The notes beneath the pieces are model-generated. The model was not told the DNA's origin. It searched no databases and saw only the letters and a program-made list of their open reading frames with translations. Shown here one piece after another: positions 1 through 9,763 of a stretch of 36,862 nt of DNA (positions within the stretch are counted from its first letter, which is position 1; each line of letters starts with the position of its first letter). The stretch is from Trebouxia sp. TZW2008. Its lineage: Eukaryota; Chlorophyta; Trebouxiophyceae; Trebouxiales; Trebouxiaceae. The stretch lies in assembly GCA_002118135.1 (NCBI GenBank), contig BDIU01000019.1:1-36862 (forward strand), written 5' to 3'. A program made the position numbers and the translations under genes.

Positions 1-230
1 AAAAAAAAAAAAAAAACCAAAAAACAAAAAAATAAGAAAAGGGATACTTAGTTTTTTCGAAAAAAAGTAGGGAAGGTAAAAAGGCGGTTTTTATTTGGTA
101 GAAAACCGATAAAAAACATAAAAACTAAAAAAAAAGAAAGAAAGCAAAAAGGTTTAGTAAACAAAGAAAGACTTACATCGTTGTTTTTTAAAAAAATCAG
201 AGTAAGGTAAACAAATTATAAAAACAATTT
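1..230. other. AT-rich leader upstream of rps8
   Basis: This is A-rich, low-complexity sequence with no gene that I can see. In plastids that keep the ancestral cluster, rpl5 lies upstream of rps8. Nothing in these bases looks like the 3' end of rpl5, so that gene, if present, is outside the window. Confidence 0.5.
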
Positions 231-236
231 AAGGAG
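231..236 (+). promoter_or_regulatory. Shine-Dalgarno site of rps8
   Basis: The sequence AAGGAG ends 7 bases before the ATG at 244. This is a canonical match to the anti-Shine-Dalgarno end of plastid 16S rRNA and fixes the rps8 start. Confidence 0.75.
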
Positions 237-243
237 AAAAAAA

Positions 244-648
244 ATGTTCAACGATACAATTAGTGACGTGTTGACTCGAATCCGTAATGCAAATTTGAGA
301 AAAAGCGAGAAAGTTTCTATACCTTTTACAAAAATAAGTCATCAGATTTGTCAAATCTTGAAAAAACAAGGGTACATTAACTCTTTCCAAATAGAATCTT
401 CTCAGATAAAATCTTTTCAACAAGTAAGCCTGAGTCTTAAATATAAAGGACGAGACAAAAAACCATGTATTAGTAATTTACGACGAATTAGTAAACCTGG
501 ACTTCGAATTTATGCTAATTATAAAGAAATTCCTAGGGTTTTAGGCGGAATGGGGATTATTATTATATCGACCTCTCAAGGAGTAATGACAGGACAAGAA
601 GCACAATCTCGACAAATAGGTGGTGAATTAATGTGTTCAATTTGGTAA
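244..648 (+). CDS. rps8: 30S ribosomal protein S8, plastid
   Basis: This gene encodes uS8, a small-subunit protein that binds the central domain of 16S rRNA in the plastid ribosome. The protein is 134 residues, the usual length for the family. The N-terminus MFNDTISDVLTRIRNA matches the family start (residues 1-16). The C-terminal RNA-binding domain shows the hallmark run from GGMGIIIISTSQGVMT (about 101-116) to the terminal GGELMCSIW. The ATG start is supported by an AAGGAG seven bases upstream. It is the first gene of a stretched rps8-infA-rps11-rpoA cluster on the same strand. A compact hairpin with a T run follows the stop at 712-733, suggesting a monocistronic 3' end. The gene is intact and free of array repeats. 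Confidence 0.97.
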   Translation: MFNDTISDVLTRIRNANLRKSEKVSIPFTKISHQICQILKKQGYINSFQIESSQIKSFQQVSLSLKYKGRDKKPCISNLRRISKPGLRIYANYKEIPRVLGGMGIIIISTSQGVMTGQEAQSRQIGGELMCSIW

Positions 649-662
649 AACAAGATTAATGA

Positions 663-696
663 TATGATTTTCAAAAAACAGTATGATTTTCAAAAA
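663..696 (+). repeat. Short direct repeat after rps8
   Basis: The 15-mer TATGATTTTCAAAAA occurs twice, at 663-677 and 682-696, separated by four bases in the rps8 3' flank. No function is evident. Confidence 0.6.
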
Positions 697-711
697 GAGA
701 GAAAGGGGTAC

Positions 712-733
712 AACTAATACAATTAGTTTTTTC
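712..733 (+). terminator. Hairpin plus T run downstream of rps8
   Basis: AACTAAT (712-718) pairs perfectly with ATTAGTT (722-728) across a three-base loop, and six T residues run through 727-732. This has the form of a rho-independent terminator. In plastids such hairpins often act as 3' processing and stability elements instead. It lies 64 bases after the rps8 stop. Confidence 0.55.
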
Positions 734-908
734 TATTTTAGAAAAAGTTTATGTGCAAAAACTTAGTTTCTTTTTTTTTTGGGATTTTTTGTTTTATTTT
801 TGATCGTTTTTCTATTTTTTTTGTTTTGGCTCTTTTCCCCTTCCTTTAAAAAGAAAGGGTACCTTCCTTTAATTGTTTTTTTGGTAAATTTTGGTTTTGG
901 TTGTGTTT

Positions 909-2218
909 ACTCCTTACCCCTATACCCCTATACCCCTATACCCCTTCGGGTTATCTTTTCGGGGTACCGGATACTACCCCTATACCCCTTCGGGTTATCT
1001 TTTCGGGGTACCGGATACTACCCCGAAAAGATAACCCGAAGCTTTTCGGGGTACCGGATACTACCCCGAAAAGATAACCCGTATCCCTTACCGAAGCTTC
1101 TCGTATCCCTTCAAGAAGCTTCTCGTATCCCTTTCCGGAGACTACCCCTATACCCCTATACCCCTTCGGGGTACGGGGAGAAGCTTCTCGTATCCCTTCG
1201 TACTAGACTTTCCGAAGCTTGTACCCCGAAAAGATACTACCCCTATACCCCTTCGGGGAGAAGCTTTTCGGGGTACTAGACTTTACCCCTATACCCCTAT
1301 ACCCCTATACCCCTTACCGAAGCTTTTCGGGGTACCGGATACTACCCCTATAACCCGAAGCTTTTCGGGGTACCGGATACTACCCCTATACCCCTATACC
1401 CCTTACCGAAGCTTTTCGGGGTACCGGATACTACCCCGAAAAGATAACCCGAAGCTTTTCGGGGTACTAGACTTTACCCCTATACCTTGGAGGGGTACCG
1501 GGAGAAGCTTCTCGTATCCCTTCGAGAATCCCTTCCGGGAGAAGCTTCTCGTATCCCTTCGAGAATCCCTTCCGGGAGAAGCTCTTCGTATCCCTTCGAG
1601 ACTTTTCTCCGGATACTACCCCAAAAAGACTTTCCGAAGCTTTTACCGAAGCTTGTACCCCGAAAAGATACTACCCCTATACCCGGTACCCCTTCGGGGT
1701 ATAGGGGTACGGGGAGACTTTTCTCGTATCCCTTCGTACTAGACTTTACCCCCAAAAGACTTTACCCCTATACCCCTATACCCCTTCGGGGTACGGGGAG
1801 AAGCTCTTCGTATCCCTTCGAGAATCCCTTCCGGGAGAAGCTTATCGTATTCCGAAAAGATACGAGAAGCCCTTCCGGGAGAAGCTTATCGTATCCCGAA
1901 AAGATACGAGAAGCCCTTCCGGGTAAAGGATACTACCCCGAATCTTTTACCGGATACTACCCCGTATCTTTTCGGGGGGTGTCCGGTAAAAGATTCGGGG
2001 TATAGGGAGACTTTCTTCGTCTCCCGAAAAGAAAGTAGACTTTCTTCGTCTCCCGAAAAGAAAGTAGACTTTCTTCGTCCTTCGTCTCCCGAAAAGATAC
2101 GAGAAGCCCTTCGTATCCCTTCGAGACTTTTTTCCGGGTACAGGCTTTCGCCATACCCCAAAAGGCTTTCCCCCGAAAAACCTTTCCCCGAAAAGATAAT
2201 CCTTTTACCTTTTACCAC
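909..2218. repeat. Palindrome-word repeat array 1 (rps8-infA spacer)
   Basis: The array opens with CCCCTATA octamers in tandem (917-944) and then mixes the standard words: GAGAAGCTTCTC palindromes, GTATCCCTTCG connectors, CCGAAGCTT, and TACCCCTTCGGGGTA at 1687-1701 (a 6-bp stem with a TTC loop). AAGAAAGT-AG-ACTTTCTT hairpins appear near 2023-2075. Open frames run across it on both strands because the words hold few stop codons; I do not regard these as genes. Between the array and infA, 2219-2654 is A-rich low-complexity DNA with no recognisable gene. Confidence 0.9.
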
Positions 2219-2654
2219 TTACTCTTTGTTTTTTACCTCTTACTTTTTAAGAAAGTAAAAAAAGATAGTTTATGATAGTTTTTGAGAAAAACCAAAAAAA
2301 AGATTTAGATCTTTTTTATAAACTCTTAAGCTTCTCCGTTTCTGAAAAAAAAACCAGTTTATGAAAAAAAAGCCAGCTTATGATAAAAAAAGCCAGCTTA
2401 TGAAAAAAAAACCAAAACCAAAAAATAACCAAAAAAAACCGAGCGGTAAAAAAAAAAGTAAAAAAACAAGTTGCTCTTCTTTGTTTACTTTCAAAAAAAC
2501 AAAAAAAGTTCTTAAAAAAAAGAACAAAAGAACGACGCAAAAACCTTTCCCCGAAAAGAATAAAACTTGTTCTTTTTAGGGTATTTGTTTCAAGTTTTGG
2601 TAAGTAAAACAAACAAAAAGCTTATAAATAGTTTACAAACAATAATTACAAGAT

Positions 2655-2903
2655 TTGAAAAAGAAAAAGAAAAAGGGTGTTGAAATCCAAGGTATCGTGA
2701 TTCAATGTCTTTCAAATGGATTCTTTCTAGTCAAATTACAGAATGGATTCCAGGCTTTGGTTCACGTCTCTGGGAAAATACGACAAAACCGTATCCGTAT
2801 ATTATTAGGTGACAAAGTATTAGTTGAATTAAGTCCTTATGATTTGACAAGAGGTCGAATTACTTTCCGACTTCGACAAAAAGATAAAAAACCGATACAA
2901 TAA
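2655..2903 (+). CDS. infA: Translation initiation factor IF-1, plastid, TTG start
   Basis: IF-1 binds the A site of the 30S subunit during initiation. The 82-residue product is a single OB fold of family length. [20 protein letters not shown] (9-28) matches the first strands, [20 protein letters not shown] (36-55) the middle, and [16 protein letters not shown] (57-72) is the near-invariant C-terminal motif. The N-terminus is replaced by a run of lysines (MKKKKKK). There is no ATG at or upstream of the conserved region: an in-frame TAA lies at 2643-2645 and the only plausible initiator after it is TTG at 2655. No good Shine-Dalgarno site is visible. A sequencing slip in the A-rich start could hide another start. 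It lies between rps8 and rps11, as in the ancestral cluster. Confidence 0.88.
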   Translation: MKKKKKKGVEIQGIVIQCLSNGFFLVKLQNGFQALVHVSGKIRQNRIRILLGDKVLVELSPYDLTRGRITFRLRQKDKKPIQ

Positions 2904-2944
2904 TAAAGGTTTTTTTTACTGCGAGAATATTTGTTTTTTGTTTT

Positions 2945-5521
2945 TAACCCCGAAAAGATAATCCCTTTACCCTTTATCTTTTACCTTTTACCCCGAAAAC
3001 CTTTACCCCGAAAAGATAAAAAGACAAGACCCGAAAAGACCTTTCCCTATACCCCGAAAAGATACTACCCCTATACCCCGAAGGGATACTACCCCGAAGG
3101 GGTACCGGATACTACCCCTATACCCCTTCGGGGTAGTATCCCTTCGGGGTACCGGATACTACCCCGAAAAGATAACCCGAAGCTTTTCGGGGTACTAGAC
3201 TTTACCCCGAAAAGATACTACCAAGGGATACGAAGAGCTTCTCCTATCTTTTCGGGATACGAATCCTTTTCTCCCCGTATCTTTTCGGGATACTACCCCG
3301 AAAAGATACTACCCCTATACCCCGAAGGGGTACCGGATACTACCCCGAAGGGGTACCGGATACTACCCCGAAAAGATAACCCGAAGCTTTTCGGGGTACT
3401 AGACTTTACCCCGTATCTTTTCGGGATACTACCCCGAAAAGATACTACCAAGGGATACGAAGAGCTTCTCCCCTTCGGGGTAGTATCTTTTCGGGGTACG
3501 GGGAGAAAAGGATTCGTATCCCGAAAAGATAGGAGACTTTCTTCGTATCCCGAAAAGAAAGTAGACTTTCTTCGTATCCCGAAAAGAAAGTAGACTTTCT
3601 TCGTATCCCGAAAAGAAAGTAGACTTTCTTCGTATCCCGTATCTTTTCGGGAGACGTACGGGGAGAAAAGGATTCCGGAGACTACCCCGAAGGGATACTA
3701 CCCCGAAGGGGTACCGGATACTACCCCGAATCTTTTACTAGACTTTACCCCGAATCTTTTACTAGACTTTACCCCGACTTTTTTACTAGACTTTACCCCA
3801 AACCTTTTCCCGGATACTCTCCCGAATCTTTTCGGGGTAGTATCCGGGAAAAGGTTCGGGGTAGTCTCCAGTACGAAGGGATACGAAGAGCTTCTCGTAT
3901 CTTTTCGGGAAAGTAGACTTTTCTCGTATCTTTTCGGGATACGAAGAAAGTCTACTTTCTTTTCGGGATACGAAGAAAGTCTCCTAAGGGATACGAATCC
4001 TTTTCTCCCCGTACGTCTCCCGAAAAGATACGGGATACGAAGAAAGTCTCCTAAGGGATACGAATCCTTTTCGGTAAAAGCTTCGGGTTATCTTTTCGGG
4101 GTAGTATCCGGAATCCTTTACTCCTAAGGGATACGAAGAGCTTCTCGTATCTTTTCGGGATACGAAAAGCTTCTCGTATCTTTTCGGGATACAAAGAGCT
4201 TCTCGAAGAGAGACGAAAAGCTCTTCGTATCCGTTCGAGACTTTTCTTCGGATACTACCCCTATACGAAAAGATACGAGAAAAGTCTCCCGGTACCCCGA
4301 AGGGATACTCCCCGAGGGGGTATAGGGGTACGGGGAGACTTTTCTCGTATCTTTTCGTATAGGGGTAGTATCTTTTCGGGGTAGTCTCCCGAAAAGATAC
4401 GGGGTAAAGTCTAGTACCCCTTCGGGGTAGTATCTTTTCGGGGTAGTATCCGGTAAAAGATTCGGGGTAGTCTCCCGAAAAGATACGGGGTAAAGTCTAG
4501 TACCCCGAAAAGCTTCGGTAAGGGGTAGTATCCCTTCGGGGTAGTATCTTTTCGGGGTAGTCTCCCGAAAAGATACGGGGTAAAGTTTAGTAAAAGATTC
4601 GGGGTAGTATCCGGTACCCCTTCGGGGTAGTATCCCTTCGGGGTAGTCTCCGGAATCCTTTTCTCCCCGTACGTAGCCCGAAAAGATACGGGATACGAAG
4701 AAAGTTTACCTTCTTTTCGGGATACGAAGAAAGTCTCCCCGTACCCCGAAGGGATACTACCCCTATACCCCTATACCCCGGAGGGGTACCGGGAGAAGCT
4801 TCTCCGGGTAGTATCCGGGAAAAGATTCGGGGTAGTCTCCCGAAAAGATACGGGGTAAAGTCTAGTACCCCGTACCCGGAAGGGATACTACCCCTATACC
4901 CCGGAGGGGTACCGGGAGAAGCTTCTCCGGGTATAGGGGTATAGGGGTAGTATCCGGAGAAAAGTCTCGAAGGGATACGAAGAGCTTCTCCTATCTTTTC
5001 GGGATACGAAAAGCTTCTCGTATCTTTTCGGGATACGAAAAGCTTCTCGTATCTTTTCGGGATACGATAAGCTTCGGTAAAAGCTTCGGAAAGTCTAGTA
5101 CGAAGGGATACGAGAAAAGTCTCCCGGAATCCTTTTCTCCCCGTACCCCTATACCCCGAAGGGGTACCGGGTATAGGGGTATAGGGGTAGTATCCGGAAA
5201 AAAGTCTCGAAAGGATACGAAGAGCTTCTCCTATCTTTTCGGGATACGAAGAGCTTCTCCTATCTTTTCGGGATACGAGAAAAGTCTCCCCGTACCCCGA
5301 AGGGATACTACCCCTATACCCCTATACCCCGGAGGGGAGAAGCTTCTCCGGGTACCGGGAGAAGCTCTTCCGGGTAGTATCCCGAAAAGATACGGGGTAA
5401 AGTCTAGTACCCCGAAAAGCTTCGGGTTATCTTTTCGGGGTATAGGGGTAGTATCCCGAAAAGATACGGGGTAGTGTCCCGAAAAGATACGGGGTAAAGT
5501 CTTTTCGGAATAGTATCCTTT
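2945..5521. repeat. Palindrome-word repeat array 2 (infA-rps11 spacer)
   Basis: This is a dense mosaic of the shared words in both orientations. It includes TACCCCTTCGGGGTA at 3121-3135, CCGGATACTACCCC connectors, GTATC-CCGAAAA-GATAC hairpins and AGAAGCTTCT palindromes. A local tandem of three 29-base units occupies 3549-3635; each contains the hairpin AAGAAAGT-AG-ACTTTCTT. rpl36 would be expected in this spacer but I see no trace of it. Confidence 0.9.
3549..3635. repeat. 29-base tandem repeat, three copies
   Basis: Units start at 3549, 3578 and 3607 and appear identical. Each unit begins CCCGAAAAGAAAGTAGACTT and ends TTCGTAT. The core AAGAAAGT-AG-ACTTTCTT can fold into an 8-bp stem with a two-base loop. 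Confidence 0.85.
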
Positions 5522-5522
5522 C

Positions 5523-5743
5523 ATCTCATTGTAAACCCGGATTCGTACGTCTTTTTATATTTACCGTCTTTTTATTTCTCCCGTTTTTTTATCTTTTCAT
5601 CGAACCTTTTCCGGGTATAGGGGAGTATCCCTTTTTACAATGAGATAAAGAGAGAATCTTTTCGTATCCTAAAAGGATTACAATCTCATTGTAAAAAGGG
5701 AGAAAGGGATACGTACGTCTTTTTATCAGGTTTACAATGAGAT
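5523..5743. repeat. Border-element cluster (TTTACAATGAGAT family) at the end of array 2
   Basis: Four copies of the border word occur here: ATCTCATTGTAAACC (5523-5537), TTTTTACAATGAGAT (5632-5646), ATCTCATTGTAAAAA (5683-5697) and TTTACAATGAGAT (5731-5743). The second and third form a perfect 15-bp inverted repeat with a 36-base loop. Copies of GTACGTCTTTTTAT accompany them. The family marks the change from array to AT-rich spacer. Confidence 0.8.
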
Positions 5744-6364
5744 TATAGAATCTTTTCAGGGAAATAAGGGAAGAATCTTTTCAGGGAACTAGGGGGAGAA
5801 TCTTTTCAGGGAAATAGGGGGAGAATCTTTTCAGGGAAATAGGGGAGAATCTTTTCGTATCCCTTCGATAAGCTTTTCCAGGCTTTCCCCTTTTGGGGTA
5901 AATCATAAAAAGTAAACACGAATTTAGTCTTTTTTAGGCATATTTTTTGACATAAAGAGAGTACGAAAAACGGATACTACGCTTTCTTCCAACAACAAGA
6001 AAGTGAACCTAAGCGTAAGCAAAAAACGCACAAAAAAAGGGATACGAAGTACAAAAAACTGGTTGTTTGTTTTTAGAATGTTTTTTTATTATTTATACTA
6101 ACACTAACAACAGGTGCGCAATAAGCCGTACCCTTTACAAAAGCTTAGTCTCCTTTTCTTGTAGTTTTTGTAAAAGGTAACAATTCTAAGATTTTGGGTA
6201 AAGAACAATAAAGTAGTCTAAACAAAGTAATTGTTTAGAGTATTACCAACTTTATAAAACTCTACTTTTCAAAGTAGAAATGACAATGTTTTGTTTGGCA
6301 TTTTAAAGGTTTAAAGAGCAAGGAGAGAAATAATAACTTTTTATTCATTAATATATATAACTAT
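5744..6364. other. Transition and AT-rich spacer upstream of rps11
   Basis: About 5744-5900 holds several imperfect copies of AGAATCTTTTCAGGGAAATA. From 5900 on the DNA is unique and AT-rich. CTACTTT-TC-AAAGTAG (around 6262-6277) can fold into a short hairpin. AAGGAG occurs at 6320-6325 but is 39 bases before the rps11 ATG, too far for a normal ribosome-binding site. I see no gene, and in particular no rpl36. Confidence 0.5.
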
Positions 6365-6766
6365 ATGGTACCACAAACAGAAAAAGGCCCTAGTAAAAGA
6401 AATAGAATTAGATTTCCAGACGAGATTGGAATGATTTATATTAACACAAATTTTAATAATACTATTATTACTATAACTGATTTAAAAGGAGCAGTAGTTT
6501 GTTGGTCATCAGCAGGTAGATGTGGTTGGAAAGGTACACGAAAGCGTACTCCTTTTGCAGCAGAAACTGTTGCTAAAGCTGTAACACAAGAGTGTATAGA
6601 CAAGCATAAACTGAAAAGAGCAGTAATTATTGTAAGAGGCGTTGGAAGAGGTCGAGAAAGTGCTATTAGAACTGTTTTAAGATCAGATATAAAAATAACT
6701 CTAATACGAGATGTTAGTAATTATCCTCATAATGGGTGTCGTCCTCCTAATAAAAGACGTACTTAA
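6365..6766 (+). CDS. rps11: 30S ribosomal protein S11, plastid
   Basis: This gene encodes uS11, a platform protein of the small ribosomal subunit that contacts 16S rRNA near the E site. The protein has 133 residues, typical for plastids. Conserved blocks are INTNFNNTIITITDLKG (about 26-42), WSSAGRCGWKGTRKRTPFAA (48-67), IIVRGVGRGRESAIR (about 93-107) and the C-terminal PHNGCRPPNKRRT. The family usually has GPGPGR where this protein has GVGRGR, a modest divergence. The ATG at 6365 gives a normal N-terminus, although the nearest AAGGAG is 39 bases upstream. It follows infA and precedes rpoA on the same strand, as in the ancestral cluster. Confidence 0.97.
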   Translation: MVPQTEKGPSKRNRIRFPDEIGMIYINTNFNNTIITITDLKGAVVCWSSAGRCGWKGTRKRTPFAAETVAKAVTQECIDKHKLKRAVIIVRGVGRGRESAIRTVLRSDIKITLIRDVSNYPHNGCRPPNKRRT

Positions 6767-6888
6767 AAAAAACACACCTTTATACTGTTTTGGTTGTGCA
6801 AATGCAGTATTGTGTACCCTGAAAAGAACCGAGCCGATAAAAACATTTACCCCTTTAAAGTACAAACCCCCAGACTCTAGACTTCTTA

Positions 6889-7612
6889 CGGGAAGAACCT
6901 TTCCCCGTATCTTTTCGGGATACGGTAAAAACCTTTCCCCGTAGGATACTCTCCCGAATCTTTTCCCGGATACTACCCCGTATCTTTTAACGTAAAAAGG
7001 AAAGGGGATACTACCCGGAAAAACCTTTCTCCGTATCTTTTCGGGAAACTACCCCGAATCTTTTCCCGTATACTACCCCGAAAAGATACGAGAAGCTCTT
7101 CGTATCCCTTCGAGAATCCCTTCCGGGAGAAGCTCTTCGTATCCCTTGGTAGTATCTTTTCGGGGTAAAGTCTAGTACGAAGGGATACGAAGAGCTTCGG
7201 TAAGGGATACGGGTTATCTTTTCGGGGTAAAGTCTAGTACCCCTTCGGGGTAGTATCCCTTCGGGGTACAAGCTTCGGGTTATCTTTTCGGGGTAGTCTC
7301 CGGTAAAAGATTCGGGGTAGTATCCCGAAAAGATACGGGGTAGTATCCCGAAAAGAGACGGGGTATAAAGGATTATCCGGAGAAGTTTCGGTAAGAAATA
7401 CGGGGTAAAGCCTAGTACGAAGGGATACGAAGAGCTTCTCGTATCTTTTCGGGAAAGTAGAAGCTTCGGTAAAAGCTTCGGGTTATCTTTTCGGGGTAGT
7501 ATCCGGGAAAAGATTCGGGGGAGTATCCAGGAAAAGATTCGGGAGAGTATCCAGGAAAAGATTCGGGAGAGTATCCCGAAAAGATACGGGTTATAGGGGG
7601 AAGTATTTTTGG
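6889..7612. repeat. Palindrome-word repeat array 3 (rps11-rpoA spacer)
   Basis: This is the shortest array. It carries AAGCTTCGG and TATCTTTTCGGGGTA words and, at 7500-7575, imperfect tandem copies of a 24-base unit built on GTATCCGGGAAAAGATTCGG. The array ends about 120 bases before rpoA at a CGCACAACCAAAAC element (7632-7645). Confidence 0.88.
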
Positions 7613-7731
7613 GGTACAAAAGAGAAACCCCCCGCACAACCAAAACTAAACAAAAAAACCGGGAACTACAAGAAGAGGTACGCCGTTAAAAACAAAAAAT
7701 AAAACAAATCTTTTGAAAATTTGGTACAAAA

Positions 7732-9663
7732 ATGAACATTTCTTTCTCGTGTGTTGAATCTAGAGTAGAAAACAATAAAAACATTTATGGGCGGTTTATA
7801 CTAGCACCTTTTCTTCCAGGGCATGCAGTTACACTTGCTAATGGTTTAAGAAGATGTTTACTTTCAGAAGTTTATGGTGTAGCTATTACAGCTATTGAGA
7901 TTAACGGGATAACACATGAATATTCAACTATTACAGGTATTCGTGAATCTGTTTTAGATATTTTATTAAATGTAAGAGAGATTGTTTTAACAAGTGAATT
8001 ACAATTTCAACGGCCTCAAATAGCTTTTTTACAAGTTCAGGGGCCAGGAACAGTACGAGCTAGTGATATAAAATTACCAATTTCTATTCAAAATGTAAAA
8101 CCGGAACAACATATAGCTACTCTTTTATATGATGGTGTGTTAAACATGAAATTTATGATTTGTTCTGGAAAAAACTTCTTTGTACAAACTCCACGTGGTT
8201 TGAAAACTCCTAAGATCTTAAAACAAACATTAACACAAAAAAATAATGAATTTAAAACAACAATAAAAACAAAAAAAATACAAATAGCATACATGAAATA
8301 TAGTACATATTTAAAAAAACAGAAAGATTTAGACCAAGACTTTGTAAACAGGCCAGATTCTTCTGAAGAGAAAGCTTATTATAATGTTGCCAAGATTTAT
8401 GACCCTATTCCAAAATATATGAAACCAGCTATTTTTTACCAAAAAGTTGGCAAAACAATGTCCGAGTTTGTGTTAACATCTTTGTCACTAAAAAAGAAAA
8501 GATCGTTCCATAAAAGACTAATTATAAACAATAAAATAAAGAAACACATAAAAAGAAAAAAGAGGATTCGTTATTTAGATTCCTTAACATTATTAAAAAA
8601 CAAAAACATTAGTACTTATAGAGATCATTTACTAAGGTTTTGTAAAAAAAAACAAAAAGATTTTGTTTTTACAGAGTACTTACTAAGATTAAGAGAGAAA
8701 AAGTGGAAGAGTTATTTACCAATAGATGCTGTTTTTGCGCCTGTTTCTAGAGTAAACTTTGCAATAGAGAATAATGATTTATCAAATGCACCAAAAGAGC
8801 GTATTAACTTAGAGATTTGGACAAATGGAAGTATCCATCCAATACAAGCCATTATTGAAGCTGCTAAAGCATTTACAGACATCACGCTGTTCTTAAAAAA
8901 CATTAGAAACAACAAGTCTTTATTTATTAATTCACCGAACAAGCTTATTAACGTGTTATTGTTTAAAAAATCACTAAAGCGGCTAGTTAAACAAAATAAA
9001 AAGATTCAAAAACATTATTTAACAATAAAAACACAAAACGAGCAAAGAGTAGAGGGAATGGTAACCTCTGAGGACGGGAGTCCTGACATGTCTCAGATAG
9101 ACTCTTCCTCATATAAAACCTCAGTGAGAGGAATAATCTCACAAAGCGAGGATATGAAACATAAATTAACAAGTTTTGGAAAAAAAAAGTATTCATACAA
9201 TGAGCTGAGGACAGAGTTCATTAAATTTAAAACAGGCGAACCTAAACGTAAAGGTAAGAGTAAAAAAAAACCTACAGGTAAACGTAAGAGTAAAAAAAAG
9301 GTGCAGCTTTACGTCTGGAGAAAAAGAGTACCATCCATTTATGAGTATGTTGATAACTTTCCTCACACTAAAGTTTCAGCTAATTTAGCAAGACACCTAA
9401 CAATAAAATGCGATCAAAGAATTAAAGCTTTGATTCAACTTAACTCTACAGTAGATATCGGGGATTTAAATCTCTCGCTTCGACCATATAATTGTTTAAA
9501 AGGAGCCAAGATTGAAACTTTAGGTGATCTTTTGCAAAAGTCGGCTGAAGATTTATTACATCTTAAAAACTTTGGAAAGCAGTCTTTAAATGAGGTGGAA
9601 AACATTCTTAATCAATATAATTTAAAACTATCAAGTCAAAAGATTGATAAAAGTCAAAAATAA
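7732..9663 (+). CDS. rpoA: DNA-directed RNA polymerase subunit alpha, plastid, with two large insertions
   Basis: RpoA dimerises to nucleate assembly of the plastid-encoded RNA polymerase, and its C-terminal domain contacts promoter DNA or activators. The product is 643 residues, about twice the bacterial 329. The N-terminal domain starts normally: GRFILAPFLPGHAVTLANGL (20-39), RRCLLSEVYGVAIT (40-53), then HEYSTITGIRESVLDILLNV (62-81) and GPGTVRASDI (104-113). After residue about 155 a Lys-rich insertion runs to about 328. The domain then resumes with LPIDAVFAPVSRVNFAIEN (329-347) and LEIWTNGSIHP (360-370). A second Lys-rich insertion covers about 390-545. The C-terminal domain is recognisable at 578-632 (LNLSLRPYNCLKGAKIETLG, then LKNFGKQSLNEVENIL). 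No internal stop, array repeat or intron boundary is seen. A 10-bp hairpin follows at 9683-9708. Confidence 0.95.
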   Translation: MNISFSCVESRVENNKNIYGRFILAPFLPGHAVTLANGLRRCLLSEVYGVAITAIEINGITHEYSTITGIRESVLDILLNVREIVLTSELQFQRPQIAFLQVQGPGTVRASDIKLPISIQNVKPEQHIATLLYDGVLNMKFMICSGKNFFVQTPRGLKTPKILKQTLTQKNNEFKTTIKTKKIQIAYMKYSTYLKKQKDLDQDFVNRPDSSEEKAYYNVAKIYDPIPKYMKPAIFYQKVGKTMSEFVLTSLSLKKKRSFHKRLIINNKIKKHIKRKKRIRYLDSLTLLKNKNISTYRDHLLRFCKKKQKDFVFTEYLLRLREKKWKSYLPIDAVFAPVSRVNFAIENNDLSNAPKERINLEIWTNGSIHPIQAIIEAAKAFTDITLFLKNIRNNKSLFINSPNKLINVLLFKKSLKRLVKQNKKIQKHYLTIKTQNEQRVEGMVTSEDGSPDMSQIDSSSYKTSVRGIISQSEDMKHKLTSFGKKKYSYNELRTEFIKFKTGEPKRKGKSKKKPTGKRKSKKKVQLYVWRKRVPSIYEYVDNFPHTKVSANLARHLTIKCDQRIKALIQLNSTVDIGDLNLSLRPYNCLKGAKIETLGDLLQKSAEDLLHLKNFGKQSLNEVENILNQYNLKLSSQKIDKSQK

Positions 9664-9682
9664 TATGTACTAAAAAACAAAA

Positions 9683-9708
9683 AAAAGAATAAAAAAAGTT
9701 ATTCTTTT
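9683..9708 (+). terminator. Stem-loop downstream of rpoA
   Basis: AAAAGAATAA (9683-9692) pairs perfectly with TTATTCTTTT (9699-9708) over a six-base loop, starting 20 bases after the rpoA stop. It resembles plastid 3' UTR stem-loops that set mRNA ends. Confidence 0.55.
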
Positions 9709-9763
9709 CGTATCAAGTCTTTAAAAAAAGAAGGCGTTTGAAAATGATTTCCCCGAAGAAATA

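Noticed and set aside
779..870. Hydrophobic frame resembling a small photosystem or cytochrome subunit
   Set aside because: It is a T-rich Phe/Leu run with a TTG start that reads straight into array sequence; similar runs occur at 18532-18834 and 21247-21456.
2361..2579. 72-codon Lys-rich frame upstream of infA
   Set aside because: It is A-rich low-complexity sequence with no conserved motif; the opposite strand is equally open (2316-2612) as Phe-rich noise.
5947..5978. TTGACA with GATACT as a promoter for rps11
   Set aside because: The spacing is about 20 bases, and the start of rps11 is almost 400 bases away; chance is likely.
7732..9663. rpoA insertions considered as introns or inteins
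   Set aside because: The reading frame is uninterrupted, no group I or II boundary motifs or intein splice residues are evident, and green algal rpoA is often enlarged.
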